The notes: generated by a model not told the origin, from the sequence alone. Positions 1 to 7,759 are shown, numbered from the stretch's first letter. The stretch: DNA of 11,340 nt from Alistipes sp. (GCA_017561105.1 JAFZDR010000017.1:1-11340), one strand, 5' to 3'. Made by a program: numbers and translations.

Positions 1-1
1 C

Positions 2-850
2 GGCTGTGACAATTTCTGTTCCTACTGCGTCGTTCCCTTTGTCCGCGGTCGTGAACGCAGCCGTGATAAGGAAGCGGTACTGGCTGACGTGCGTGGGCTT
101 GCCGCCGACGGCTACAAGGAGCTGACGCTGCTCGGTCAGAATGTCAATTCGTATGCCGACGGCGAGGTAAACTTCCCTAAGCTCTTGGCTAAGGTAGCCG
201 AGATTTCGCCACTCTTGCGCGTGCGTTTTGCAACATCACATCCAAAGGATTTGAGCGACGAGTTGATTTCGACAATGGCGTCGTACAAGAATATCTGCAA
301 GGCGGTACACCTTCCTGCGCAGTCGGGTTCGAATGCCCAGCTCGAGAAGATGAATCGTAAATATACCCGTGAGTGGTACTTGGAGCGTATGGCTGCTATC
401 CGCAAGGCTATGCCTGAGTGTGCAATCACCACCGACCTCATCTCTGGTTTCTGTGGCGAGACCTTGGAGGATCACGAGGCTACCCTATCGCTTATGCGAG
501 AGGTGGGTTATGCTTCAGCCTTTATGTTTAAATACTCGGTACGCCCCGACACTTTCTCGGCCCGTCACTTCGAGGACGATGTTCCCGAGGAGGAGAAGAC
601 TCGTCGTTTGAACGAGGTTATAGCACTGCAGAACACCCTTTCACTCGAGGGTAACCGCAAGGATGTAGGCAAGACCTTCGAGGTGTTGGTTGAGGGCCGT
701 TCGAAGCGTAGCGACAAGCAGCTTTGCGGTCGCACATCGCAGAATAAAATGGTTGTATTTGACCGCGTAGAGGGTTTGAAGGCGGGCGATTATGTCGAGG
801 TAGAGATTACCGACTGCTCGTCGGCAACACTCTTTGGTAAGGCAATTTAA
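2..850 (+). CDS. miaB: MiaB, tRNA-2-methylthio-N6-dimethylallyladenosine synthase (5' end missing)
   Basis: Radical-SAM methylthiotransferase that adds a methylthio group to N6-isopentenyl-adenosine at position 37 of tRNAs reading U-starting codons; it acts in the cytoplasm. The open frame enters from the left edge, so the N-terminal UPF0004 domain with its auxiliary-cluster cysteines is missing. 282 residues are visible. The first is part of the radical-SAM cluster motif C-x3-C-x2-C (codons at 5, 17 and 26; GCDNFCSYC). Next come the LGQNVNSY segment, the QSGSN...MNRKYTREWY segment and TDLISGFCGET, all typical of MiaB rather than RimO or MtaB. The last ~60 residues (from GKTFEVLVEG) form a TRAM RNA-binding domain. 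One small departure from the family's usual YSxRPGT is YSVRPDT. The next gene starts nine bases after the stop, so this is probably the upstream part of an operon. Family call is very secure; MiaB over its paralogues is likely. Confidence 0.93.
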   Translation, partial: GCDNFCSYCVVPFVRGRERSRDKEAVLADVRGLAADGYKELTLLGQNVNSYADGEVNFPKLLAKVAEISPLLRVRFATSHPKDLSDELISTMASYKNICKAVHLPAQSGSNAQLEKMNRKYTREWYLERMAAIRKAMPECAITTDLISGFCGETLEDHEATLSLMREVGYASAFMFKYSVRPDTFSARHFEDDVPEEEKTRRLNEVIALQNTLSLEGNRKDVGKTFEVLVEGRSKRSDKQLCGRTSQNKMVVFDRVEGLKAGDYVEVEITDCSSATLFGKAI

Positions 851-859
851 GATTGAGAT

Positions 860-2020
860 ATGAAGATACTGAGAGTTCTTTGTGCACTCCTGGCAGTTGC
901 ACTTATCGCTTGCGAGGAGCCCGATTACGGCACCTCAGGAGATATCACCATAGCATCGTTGGGCACACCCGAGGATAACGAGATTTGGTTCGTTACAACC
1001 GACGGCAGAGAGTTGCTTTCGCTCGACGAGCGTGCTTTCGATGCTCCTATCGAGGATATAATCTATGGCGATGGCGGCATAAATATCATCCGTTTTGCGG
1101 GTCGCGTAACCGCCATTGGCGAGGAGGCTTTCAGCTACTGCCACAACATCTTCAACCTCTCGTTACCTAACAGCATTGTCGAGATTGATGCCCGCGCATT
1201 CTTCGACTGCAAGAATATGGAGTGTCTGACCCTTGGCGCAGGCCTCCGCGATTGCGGAACAGATGCGTTCGACGGCTGCTACAACCTCTACTCGTTGCAC
1301 ATCCCGTCTATTCAGAACTGGTGTCGCATAGAGTTTGACTCTAAGTTGGCAAATCCGCTCTACTATGCCGAAACACTCATTATCGGCAACAGCAAAATCA
1401 GCGAGCTGAATATCCCCGAAGGTACAGAGGAGATTAGCGACTACGCCTTTGTATCGTACTACAACCTCCGCAGCGTAAATATCCCTGCATCGTTGCGCAG
1501 CATAGGCAGGGATGCGTTCGATGGTTGCGACAACATCAATAAGGTAGATGTAAAGTCTGTGAAGTTGTGGTGCAGCATCGAGTTCGAGAGCGAGCTCTCA
1601 AATCCGCTCTCTATAGCCGAGAAACTCTATCACAACGGCGTAGAGGTCAGCACACTCGAGCTTACAGGCGTGAGCGAGGTTCACAACTACGCCTTTATAA
1701 ACTGCAAATCGCTCATATCGTTGGTTACTGACGATACACTCACAAGCATAGGCACCGACTCATTCCGCAACTGCACCTCATTGGCAAAAGTGGAGTTGGG
1801 CAGTGCCATCGGCTCTATCGGCAAGCAGGCATTTATGAATTGCCAGGCGCTGAAGAGTGTAACTTGTTTGGCGCAGACACCGCCAATGCTCGGCAATAAT
1901 GATGTCTTCAGCTACAACAACGAGAACAGAAAGTTCTATGTTCCAAGCAATGCGATTACAGCATATACAGCAGATGAGCGTTGGAGTCGATATGCAGATG
2001 TAATCGAAGCTGTCAACTAA
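860..2020 (+). CDS. BspA-like leucine-rich-repeat (LRR_5) surface lipoprotein
   Basis: A 386-residue protein with a lipoprotein signal: a basic start (MKILR), a hydrophobic stretch and the lipobox L-I-A-C with the lipid Cys at residue 18. The acidic pair EE right after the Cys fits export to the outer surface in Bacteroidota. A short N-terminal part (about 40-75, EIWFVTTDGREL) precedes LRR_5 repeats recognisable by lines such as VTAIGEEAFSYCHNIFNLSL and IPASLRSIGRDAF. Between repeats lies a recurring insert with the pattern WCxIEFxSxLxNPLxxAExL, seen twice. The C-terminal cap ends in FYVPSNAITAYTADERWSRY, a pattern usual for BspA-like proteins. Family members are linked to adhesion and protein or glycan binding; the ligand here cannot be told. 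It starts 9 bases after miaB and ends 26 bases before the mannosidase, so co-transcription is likely. No catalytic domain is visible. Confidence 0.88.
   Translation: MKILRVLCALLAVALIACEEPDYGTSGDITIASLGTPEDNEIWFVTTDGRELLSLDERAFDAPIEDIIYGDGGINIIRFAGRVTAIGEEAFSYCHNIFNLSLPNSIVEIDARAFFDCKNMECLTLGAGLRDCGTDAFDGCYNLYSLHIPSIQNWCRIEFDSKLANPLYYAETLIIGNSKISELNIPEGTEEISDYAFVSYYNLRSVNIPASLRSIGRDAFDGCDNINKVDVKSVKLWCSIEFESELSNPLSIAEKLYHNGVEVSTLELTGVSEVHNYAFINCKSLISLVTDDTLTSIGTDSFRNCTSLAKVELGSAIGSIGKQAFMNCQALKSVTCLAQTPPMLGNNDVFSYNNENRKFYVPSNAITAYTADERWSRYADVIEAVN
1262..1756 (+). repeat. Two consecutive ~83/82-residue LRR super-modules inside the BspA-like gene
   Basis: Each module opens with DAFDGC-x-N and then carries WC-x-IEF-x-S-x-L-x-NPL-x2-AE-x-L, a short beta-rich stretch and another LRR_5 unit ending in SIG. 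The first runs 1262-1510 (83 codons), the second 1511-1756 (82 codons). A third start, DSFRNC at 1757, lacks the insert. DNA identity survives in short blocks such as GATGCGTTCGA at both module starts, so the copies arose by duplication but have diverged. Confidence 0.75.
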
Positions 2021-2046
2021 TCGAAAACAACAAACCAAACTATAAG

Positions 2047-4680
2047 ATGAATAGAATCTTTACAGCTCTATGTGCCATTGTAATGGTGGCAATGGTGTCG
2101 GCTGCTCCGCAACGCCAGATGTTGCACGAGGGGTGGCAGTTCAAGCAGGTGCGAGGTACCAATTGGTTCCCTGCAACTGTGCCGGGTGTTGTACACACCG
2201 ACCTTATGGCAAACGAGATTATCGAGGATCCATTCTTCCGTCTCAACGAGCGCGGTGTGCAGTGGGTAGATAAGGAGGATTGGGAGTACATCACAACCTT
2301 CGTTGCCGACAAGGCTGTGCTCGAGAAGGAGCGCATTGACCTTGTATTTGAGGGCTTGGATACCTATGCCGATGTATATCTCAACGATGAGTTGCTTATC
2401 AAGGCGGACAATATGTTCCGTTTGTGGCGCGTAGATGTAAAGAAGCACCTCCGCGAGGGCAAGAACACCTTGCGTGTCTATTTCCACTCGGTGGTAAAGA
2501 TTGATATGCCGAAGTGGGAGGCACTGCCATTCCAATACTATCGTTGGAACGATCAATCGGAGAATGGTGGTCTGCTCAAGCGCAAGATCAGTGTATTCTG
2601 CCGCAAGGCGGGCTATCACTACGGCTGGGATTGGGGTCCACGCCTTGTAACATCGGGTATTTGGCGACCTGTATATCTTGAAGCGTGGAATTCGCTCCGC
2701 ATCGACAACATCTTCTACAATCAGAAGAGCGTAACCGAGAAGCGTGCCGATATCGATGTAGAGTTTGACATTCTCGCACATAAGGAGAGTTTCGCCACAT
2801 TGCGCGTGGTGGATGAGCGCACAGGCAAGACACTCGCTAAGGGCTCAGCAACCCTCAAAGCAGGAGAGAATAAGGCTGTAGTGCCGATGACTATCGCTAA
2901 GCCAAAGCTCTGGTGGAGCAACGGTTTGGGTGAGGCTCACCGCTATGCATTCCGCAGCGAGGTGGAGATTGACGGCAAGGTCGTAGAGAGCCGCCACCAC
3001 GATATCGCAGTGCGTTCGTTGAAGGTTATCCGCAAGGAGGACAAGGATGGTCGTTCGTTCTACTTCGAGCTTAACGGCAAGGCTGTATTTGCCAAGGGGG
3101 CAAACTACATCCCTTGCGACTCGTTCCTCACCCGCGTAACCGACGAGGTTTACGAGAGAACTATTGCCGACGCAGTGGCTGTAAATATGAATATGCTCCG
3201 CGTTTGGGGCGGTGGTATCTACGAGAACGAGAAGTTCTACGAGGAGTGCGAGAAGCACGGTATTATGGTGTGGCAGGACTTTATGTTCGGCTGTGCACTC
3301 TACCCTGTCGAGGGAGCAATGATTGAGAATATCCGCCAGGAGGCTATCGACAACATCAAGCGTCTGCGCAACTATGGTTGTATCGCCCTCTGGTGCGGTA
3401 ACAACGAGTGCTACGACACCCTTATGGCTTGCAAGCGCAGCTTCGAGAAGAAGGGCATCGATATGAAGTATTACGATATCCAGAAGGCGCAGTTCGACTT
3501 CCAATACTACGAGCTTTTGCCTGAGGTGTGCGCCAAGTATGACCCTTCGCGCTACTACCACCCTATGTCACCATGGGTAGGCAAGGATATCAAGGCGGGC
3601 GATGCAAAGCATCTCGGCGACTACCACTATTGGGGTGTTTGGGGACACCGTCATCCGTTCGAGCGCTACAACACTACCCGCTCACGCTTTATGTCGGAGT
3701 ACGGTTTCCAATCGTTTCCTGAATTGGGTTCGATAAAGATATACGCCCCTAATCCTAAGGATTGGAATATCCACTCGGAGGTTATGATGTCGCATCAGCG
3801 CGGTGGCCGCAGTGCCAACAGCAAGATTGACGACTACCTTACCAAGGAGTATTGGCCACAGAGCGACTTCGAGAAGTTCCTCTATATGGGACAGGTAATG
3901 CAGGGCGACGCGATAAGAATTGCAGTGGAGGCTCATCGTCGCGATATGCCGTTCTGTCAGGGTTCGCTCTATTGGCAGCATAACGATTGCTGGCCTGTGG
4001 CATCGTGGTCAAGTCGCGACTACTATGGTCGCTGGAAGGCTCAGCACTACTTTGCACGCTACTTCTTCGAGAAGTATCTCCTCTCGGCTTACAACAGCGA
4101 GGGTCGTCTGCGCGTATATGTCGTATCGGACAATCAGGCAAACACCAAGGCTGAGTTCGAGGTTAAGATTATGACCCTCACCGGCAAGGTCGTAAAGTCG
4201 TACCGCAAGAATATAGTTGTACCGGCTAACACATCGACCATTATGCTCGACGAAGCTACCGAAACAATGTTGGCAGGCGAGAAGGCCGAGAATGTTGTTA
4301 TCGTGTCGTCGCTCAAGGTGGGCGATAAGCTCTACACCAACAACAACTATTTCGTAAAGCAAGGCGCCTTGAACTTCCCTGCCTGCAACATCACAACAAA
4401 AGTTGAGAAGTGTGATGGTGGCGTCGCAGTAACCGTTTCGTCGGACAACTTTGCTCGCGCGGTATATCTCGCAATCGAGGGTATCGACAACTTCTTCGAG
4501 GACAACTATTTCGACCTCCTACCCGGCGCATCGCGCACAGTAAAGGTTAAGACAAAGCTCTCGGCCGAGGAGTTCGAGAAGCAGTTGAAGGTTATGCACC
4601 TCGGTGGTTGCAAGGAGTCGAAGGCCAAGAGTCAGGGAACGAAAATCGCAAACGATGAAGAGGTACATTTCGTTAGTTAA
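2047..4680 (+). CDS. Exported GH2 beta-mannosidase
   Basis: Predicted to release terminal beta-linked mannose from manno-oligosaccharides or N-glycan cores. The chosen ATG gives 877 residues and a clean Sec signal (MNRIFTALCAIVMVAMVSA, cleavage about A-P), so the enzyme is probably periplasmic. An in-frame ATG at 1981 would overlap the previous gene and bury the signal, so it was not used. Domains in order: sugar-binding jelly roll (~28-190, with GVVHTDL and VQWVDKEDWEY), Ig-like (~195-300), TIM barrel (~310-650) and C-terminal beta domains. The acid/base is probably E454 in WCGNNE and the nucleophile E551 in MSEYGFQS; both motifs and the spacing fit Bacteroides GH2 mannosidases. The substrate is inferred from family resemblance. 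No SusC/SusD pair is visible, so this is not a classic complete utilisation locus here. The last 26 bases overlap the next gene. Confidence 0.9.
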   Translation: MNRIFTALCAIVMVAMVSAAPQRQMLHEGWQFKQVRGTNWFPATVPGVVHTDLMANEIIEDPFFRLNERGVQWVDKEDWEYITTFVADKAVLEKERIDLVFEGLDTYADVYLNDELLIKADNMFRLWRVDVKKHLREGKNTLRVYFHSVVKIDMPKWEALPFQYYRWNDQSENGGLLKRKISVFCRKAGYHYGWDWGPRLVTSGIWRPVYLEAWNSLRIDNIFYNQKSVTEKRADIDVEFDILAHKESFATLRVVDERTGKTLAKGSATLKAGENKAVVPMTIAKPKLWWSNGLGEAHRYAFRSEVEIDGKVVESRHHDIAVRSLKVIRKEDKDGRSFYFELNGKAVFAKGANYIPCDSFLTRVTDEVYERTIADAVAVNMNMLRVWGGGIYENEKFYEECEKHGIMVWQDFMFGCALYPVEGAMIENIRQEAIDNIKRLRNYGCIALWCGNNECYDTLMACKRSFEKKGIDMKYYDIQKAQFDFQYYELLPEVCAKYDPSRYYHPMSPWVGKDIKAGDAKHLGDYHYWGVWGHRHPFERYNTTRSRFMSEYGFQSFPELGSIKIYAPNPKDWNIHSEVMMSHQRGGRSANSKIDDYLTKEYWPQSDFEKFLYMGQVMQGDAIRIAVEAHRRDMPFCQGSLYWQHNDCWPVASWSSRDYYGRWKAQHYFARYFFEKYLLSAYNSEGRLRVYVVSDNQANTKAEFEVKIMTLTGKVVKSYRKNIVVPANTSTIMLDEATETMLAGEKAENVVIVSSLKVGDKLYTNNNYFVKQGALNFPACNITTKVEKCDGGVAVTVSSDNFARAVYLAIEGIDNFFEDNYFDLLPGASRTVKVKTKLSAEEFEKQLKVMHLGGCKESKAKSQGTKIANDEEVHFVS

Positions 4681-5509
4681 GTTCGCGCATACGATATTTG
4701 CAATGCCATTTGCACTGATGGCATTCACCTATGCGCTGTGGAGCACTGAGGCCGAGTTCTCGTGGTGGTTGCTTGTGCAGGTCGTCTTGTGTATGGTCTT
4801 TGCGCGTAATGTCGCCATGGGTTTCAACCGTTGGGCCGACCGCGATATAGATAAAGAGAATCCGCGCACCGCAGATCGCGAAATTCCTGCGGGCAAGATT
4901 ACGCCCCGCAATGCGATGATATTTATCGTAGTGAACGCCGTACTGTTTATAGCTACGGCTTGCACGATCAACCATCTGACCGCCCTACTCTCGCCTGTGG
5001 CGTTGGCTGTCATTATGTTCTACAGCTACTGCAAGCGCTTTACTGCCCTTGCGCATATCGTACTCGGTCTGTCGCTTGCGATTGCACCTGCAGGAGCCTT
5101 TATTGCCGTTACGGGAACATTGACCTGGCCCGTATGTCTGCTCTCGTTGTTGGTGCTCACCTGGTGCGGAGGTTTCGATATTATCTACGCCTTGCAAGAT
5201 GCAGAGTTTGACCGCCAGCGAGGTCTGCACTCGATACCTTCGACCTTCTCGGTGGCTACATCTTTATATATAAGTATAGCTCTCCACTGCGTGAGTGTGG
5301 CAGCGCTTGTGGCGTTTGCACTCATCCTCCCACAAAGTTGGGTATTGTGGACGGGCGTTGCGCTCTTCACCGCGATATTGGTGGCCGAGCATATTTTGGT
5401 AACCCCGAAGAAGCAGCGTTCGATAGGCATTGCCTTCGGCACTTTGAACGGTCTGGCAAGTCTGACGCTGGCGGCATTTGTTATTGCTAACATACTTATT
5501 TTCGGTTAG
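4655..5509 (+). CDS. mqnP: UbiA-family polyprenyltransferase, probably MqnP (menaquinone biosynthesis)
   Basis: Integral membrane prenyltransferase that attaches a polyprenyl chain to an aromatic ring. The chosen start gives 284 residues, normal for the family. An in-frame start at 4604 would lie deeper in the mannosidase and add a charged, non-membrane tail. Both Asp-rich metal/diphosphate motifs are intact: N58-x3-D62-x3-D66 (NRWADRDID, followed by ENPRTADREIPAG) and D182-x3-D186 (DAEFD in YALQDAEFDRQRGLHSIPS). The rest is hydrophobic with about eight or nine membrane spans. These motif surroundings resemble the 'UbiA-other' group, which includes MqnP, rather than MenA. The pathway call is inference, because no other menaquinone gene is in view. 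The frame overlaps the mannosidase end by 26 bases, suggesting coupled translation, and the next gene follows after 2 bases. Confidence 0.72.
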   Translation: MKRYISLVKFAHTIFAMPFALMAFTYALWSTEAEFSWWLLVQVVLCMVFARNVAMGFNRWADRDIDKENPRTADREIPAGKITPRNAMIFIVVNAVLFIATACTINHLTALLSPVALAVIMFYSYCKRFTALAHIVLGLSLAIAPAGAFIAVTGTLTWPVCLLSLLVLTWCGGFDIIYALQDAEFDRQRGLHSIPSTFSVATSLYISIALHCVSVAALVAFALILPQSWVLWTGVALFTAILVAEHILVTPKKQRSIGIAFGTLNGLASLTLAAFVIANILIFG

Positions 5510-5511
5510 TT

Positions 5512-6411
5512 ATGTGGGTATATCTGGCATTCCTATCGGCCGCGATGTTAGGCCTTTACGATGTGGCAAAAAAGCGCTCGTTAAAGGATAATGCCGTACT
5601 ACCCGTACTGTGGTTAAACACCCTCTTTTCGACCATTATTTTCGTGCCTGCACTGCTCGATTCGGCAGTTGGCGAAGGGTGGCTCGCAGGGTCGCTATTC
5701 GAGACGACAAGTGGCTCGTGGCACGACCACGCAATGGTCTTTTTGAAGGCTGTAATGGTGCTTTCGTCGTGGATTTTCGGCTACTTCGGCATCAAGCATT
5801 TGCCCATAACCATCGTAGGACCGATTAACGCCACTCGCCCCGTGCTGACACTTGTGGGTGCGATGATTATCTTTGGCGAGCGGCTCAACGGCTACCAATG
5901 GGTAGGCGTTATTCTTGCTATCGTGTCGCTCTATCTGCTGAGCCGCTCGAGCAAGAAGGAGGGCATCAACTTTGCCCACAATCGTTGGATTTTATGTGTG
6001 GCAGCAGCAGCCCTGATTGGCGTGGGTTGCGGCCTCTACGACAGATATATAATGTTCTCGCTCAACCCTATCTTCGTGCAGAGCTGGTACACACTCTATC
6101 AGTTTCTGCTGATGACGGTTATCGTGGCGGTGCTGTGGCTACCTAAACGAGCTGAACAGAAGTTCCATTGGTCGTGGGCTATACCGATGATTTCGATACT
6201 GCTCACTACGGCCGATATGGCTTACCTCTACGCCTTGCGCGATGGCGCAGCAATGATTGCTGTGGTGTCGATGATTAGGCGTTCGTCGGTGGTTGTGTCG
6301 TTCGGTTGCGGAGCGGTGCTCTTTGGCGAGCGTAATCTCCGTGCCAAGGCTCTCGACCTGGCGTTGGTACTTGTGGGAATGATATTCCTCTACATCGGTT
6401 CGCGAGGGTAG
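5512..6411 (+). CDS. EamA/DMT-superfamily permease, substrate unknown
   Basis: A 299-residue protein of about ten membrane spans made of two EamA halves (about 3-140 and 155-297). Each half ends in the family's typical pattern: IIFGERLNGYQWVGVILAIV in the first and VLFGERNLRAKALDLALVLV in the second, a glycine-glutamate pair followed by a final helix. The R-x-V/P-x stretch before each (NATRPVLTLVGA; RRSSVVVSFGCG) is also typical. Members export or import metabolites such as amino acids, nucleotide sugars or quaternary amines; nothing here points to the substrate. It starts 2 bases after the prenyltransferase stop, so translation is almost certainly coupled. It is the last gene of the packed run; a 100-base spacer follows. 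Confidence 0.85.
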   Translation: MWVYLAFLSAAMLGLYDVAKKRSLKDNAVLPVLWLNTLFSTIIFVPALLDSAVGEGWLAGSLFETTSGSWHDHAMVFLKAVMVLSSWIFGYFGIKHLPITIVGPINATRPVLTLVGAMIIFGERLNGYQWVGVILAIVSLYLLSRSSKKEGINFAHNRWILCVAAAALIGVGCGLYDRYIMFSLNPIFVQSWYTLYQFLLMTVIVAVLWLPKRAEQKFHWSWAIPMISILLTTADMAYLYALRDGAAMIAVVSMIRRSSVVVSFGCGAVLFGERNLRAKALDLALVLVGMIFLYIGSRG

Positions 6412-6416
6412 ATAGT

Positions 6417-6456
6417 AGAGAATATTAGAGGTTATTAAGGGTTGTTAGAGGATATT
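6417..6456 (+). repeat. 10-bp tandem repeat array, four units (AGAGGATATT type)
   Basis: Four head-to-tail 10-bp units begin five bases after the permease stop: AGAGAATATT, AGAGGTTATT, AAGGGTTGTT and AGAGGATATT. Two of these units recur exactly, on the other strand, in the array at 7869-7918. The period of 10 is close to one turn of the DNA helix. The remaining spacer (6457-6511) is AT-rich. I see no clear promoter box or terminator hairpin in 6412-6511, so the symporter may be read from upstream or from an unrecognised promoter. Confidence 0.8.
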
Positions 6457-6511
6457 GGATTTCCACTACTTACCGCTAATAAACGCTATAGAAACTAAAC
6501 TAAATAATACT

Positions 6512-7699
6512 ATGAAGAAAATCAAACTCGGACTCTTTCCGAAGGTGGTAATCGCCATCGCTCTCGGTGCGGTACTCGGTCTGTTTCTGCCCGATGTATT
6601 CATCCGCATCTTCAAGACCTTCAATGTCTTGTTCGCACAGCTATTGAAGTTCTCGGTACCTTTGTTGGTACTCGGCTTGGTAACACCTGCTATCGCCAAC
6701 CTCGGTAAAGGCGCAGGCAAGATGCTTATCTTTGTTATCGTAGTGTCGTATATCTCCACTGTAGGCGGTGCACTCTTCTCGTACGGTTGCGCTACGGAGT
6801 TCTTCCCACACATACTACAACCAGGCGAACTCTCGGCTGAAGCACTCTCCGAGAAGGAGTTTGCTCCATTCTTTACACTTAAGATACCGCCTGTTTGCGA
6901 TATGATGACAGCCATAACTCTCTCGTTCGTATTGGGCTTGGGCGTAATTTTCATTAAAGCCCCATCGATTAAGAGTTGGTTCGAGGAGTTTGGCGAGATT
7001 GTGAAGTGGTTTATCGAGAGCGCAATCATTCCATTATTGCCTATCTACATCTTCACAATGATATGTGAGATGAGTGCCAAGGGCGTTATCGACGTAGTAC
7101 TCGGTACCGGTGCAAAGGTTATCGGTACGGGTGTAGTGTTGTCGATACTCTACCTCGTAGCGCAGTATGTTATTGCGGGTATTATAGCACGCAAAAATCC
7201 ACTCCGTTGCTTGTACAATATCCTGCCAGCCTACCTCACAGGTTTCTCTATCTGCTCGTCGGCAGCAGTTATTCCGGTAACTACCAAGTGTACACTCAAG
7301 AGTGGTGTACGCGAGGATATAGCTAACTTTGTTATTCCATTGTGTTCGAATACGCATATGTGCGGTTCAACCATTAAGTTGGTTACAACAACTACTGCCG
7401 TGGCATATCTCTTTGGTGTAGATATACCGTTGGCATTGTTCATTAACTTTGCATTGATGCAGGCTATCGCTGCTGTATCGTCACCAGGCGTTATGGGTGG
7501 CGTACTGATGGCATCGGTAGGCTTGCTCGAGACCATCCTTGGTTTCTCGCCTGAGATGACTGCGTTGTTGATGGCTATCTACCTCGCATTGGATGGTTAC
7601 GGCCCTGCATGCAATGTATCGGGCGACGGTGCTATCGCTATCGTAATCGACAGACTTTTCAAAAAAGACGAGAGACGAGAGACGAGAGACGAGAGATAA
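6512..7699 (+). CDS. Dicarboxylate/amino acid:cation symporter (DAACS/SDF family) with altered ion-site motif
   Basis: A secondary transporter that, by family, uses a cation gradient to import amino acids or dicarboxylates across the inner membrane. The start at 6512 gives 395 residues and the usual family opening (MKKIKLGLFPKVVIAIALGAVLG); an in-frame ATG at 6455 overlaps the repeat array and adds an unlike tail. Visible signatures are the first hairpin-loop region (SICSSAAVIPVTTKCTL, then REDIANFVIPL) and NVSGD (N368-D372) in the last helix. The motif usually read NMDGT is HMCGS here (H282-S286), preceded by PLCSNT instead of PLGATI. Several sodium-binding side chains of characterised members are therefore replaced, so substrate and coupling ion are uncertain. 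The last ten residues (DERRETRDER) come from a 7-bp tandem repeat and are probably not a functional domain. Most similar known groups are GltP/SstT. Confidence 0.84.
   Translation: MKKIKLGLFPKVVIAIALGAVLGLFLPDVFIRIFKTFNVLFAQLLKFSVPLLVLGLVTPAIANLGKGAGKMLIFVIVVSYISTVGGALFSYGCATEFFPHILQPGELSAEALSEKEFAPFFTLKIPPVCDMMTAITLSFVLGLGVIFIKAPSIKSWFEEFGEIVKWFIESAIIPLLPIYIFTMICEMSAKGVIDVVLGTGAKVIGTGVVLSILYLVAQYVIAGIIARKNPLRCLYNILPAYLTGFSICSSAAVIPVTTKCTLKSGVREDIANFVIPLCSNTHMCGSTIKLVTTTTAVAYLFGVDIPLALFINFALMQAIAAVSSPGVMGGVLMASVGLLETILGFSPEMTALLMAIYLALDGYGPACNVSGDGAIAIVIDRLFKKDERRETRDER
7667..7694 (+). repeat. Perfect 7-bp tandem repeat (GACGAGA x4) at the symporter 3' end
   Basis: Four exact copies of GACGAGA run from 7667 to 7694, three bases before the stop codon begins at 7697. 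They follow a run of six A's (7661-7666). The unit length is not a multiple of three, so gain or loss of a copy shifts the frame. None of the three frames through the repeat has a stop. Gaining one copy would move the stop to the TAG at 7714; losing one would open a frame that continues past 7776. Confidence 0.9.
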
Positions 7700-7720
7700 T
7701 AGATTCGAGATTATAGAAGT

Positions 7721-7759
7721 TGGGGGCATTGGGGTAACACTCGATGCCCTTAATTGTTT
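7721..7759 (+). terminator. Probable intrinsic terminator of the symporter gene
   Basis: A 12-bp stem can form between 7721-7732 and 7741-7752, with GGGCAT/ATGCCC as its strong core plus four G-T pairs flanking or closing it. The loop is 8 bases (7733-7740). A T-rich stretch (TTGTTT, 7754-7759) follows directly. It starts 21 bases after the stop codon. The stem is good, but the T-tract is interrupted and short. Confidence 0.5.

Noticed and set aside
1981-2046. Longer N-terminus for the beta-mannosidase starting at 1981
   Set aside because: It would overlap the LRR gene end and place 22 cysteine-containing, non-signal residues ahead of an excellent Sec signal beginning at 2047.
2068-3561. Two long open frames on the - strand (2068-2781 and 2845-3561) inside the mannosidase gene
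   Set aside because: They mirror a strongly supported GH2 gene, resemble no family I know, and lack initiation context. Antisense openness is explained by the codon use of the real gene.
6455-6511. Longer N-terminus for the symporter starting at 6455
   Set aside because: The extra 19 residues have no family counterpart and begin at the edge of the 10-bp repeat array; the start at 6512 gives the normal family opening.
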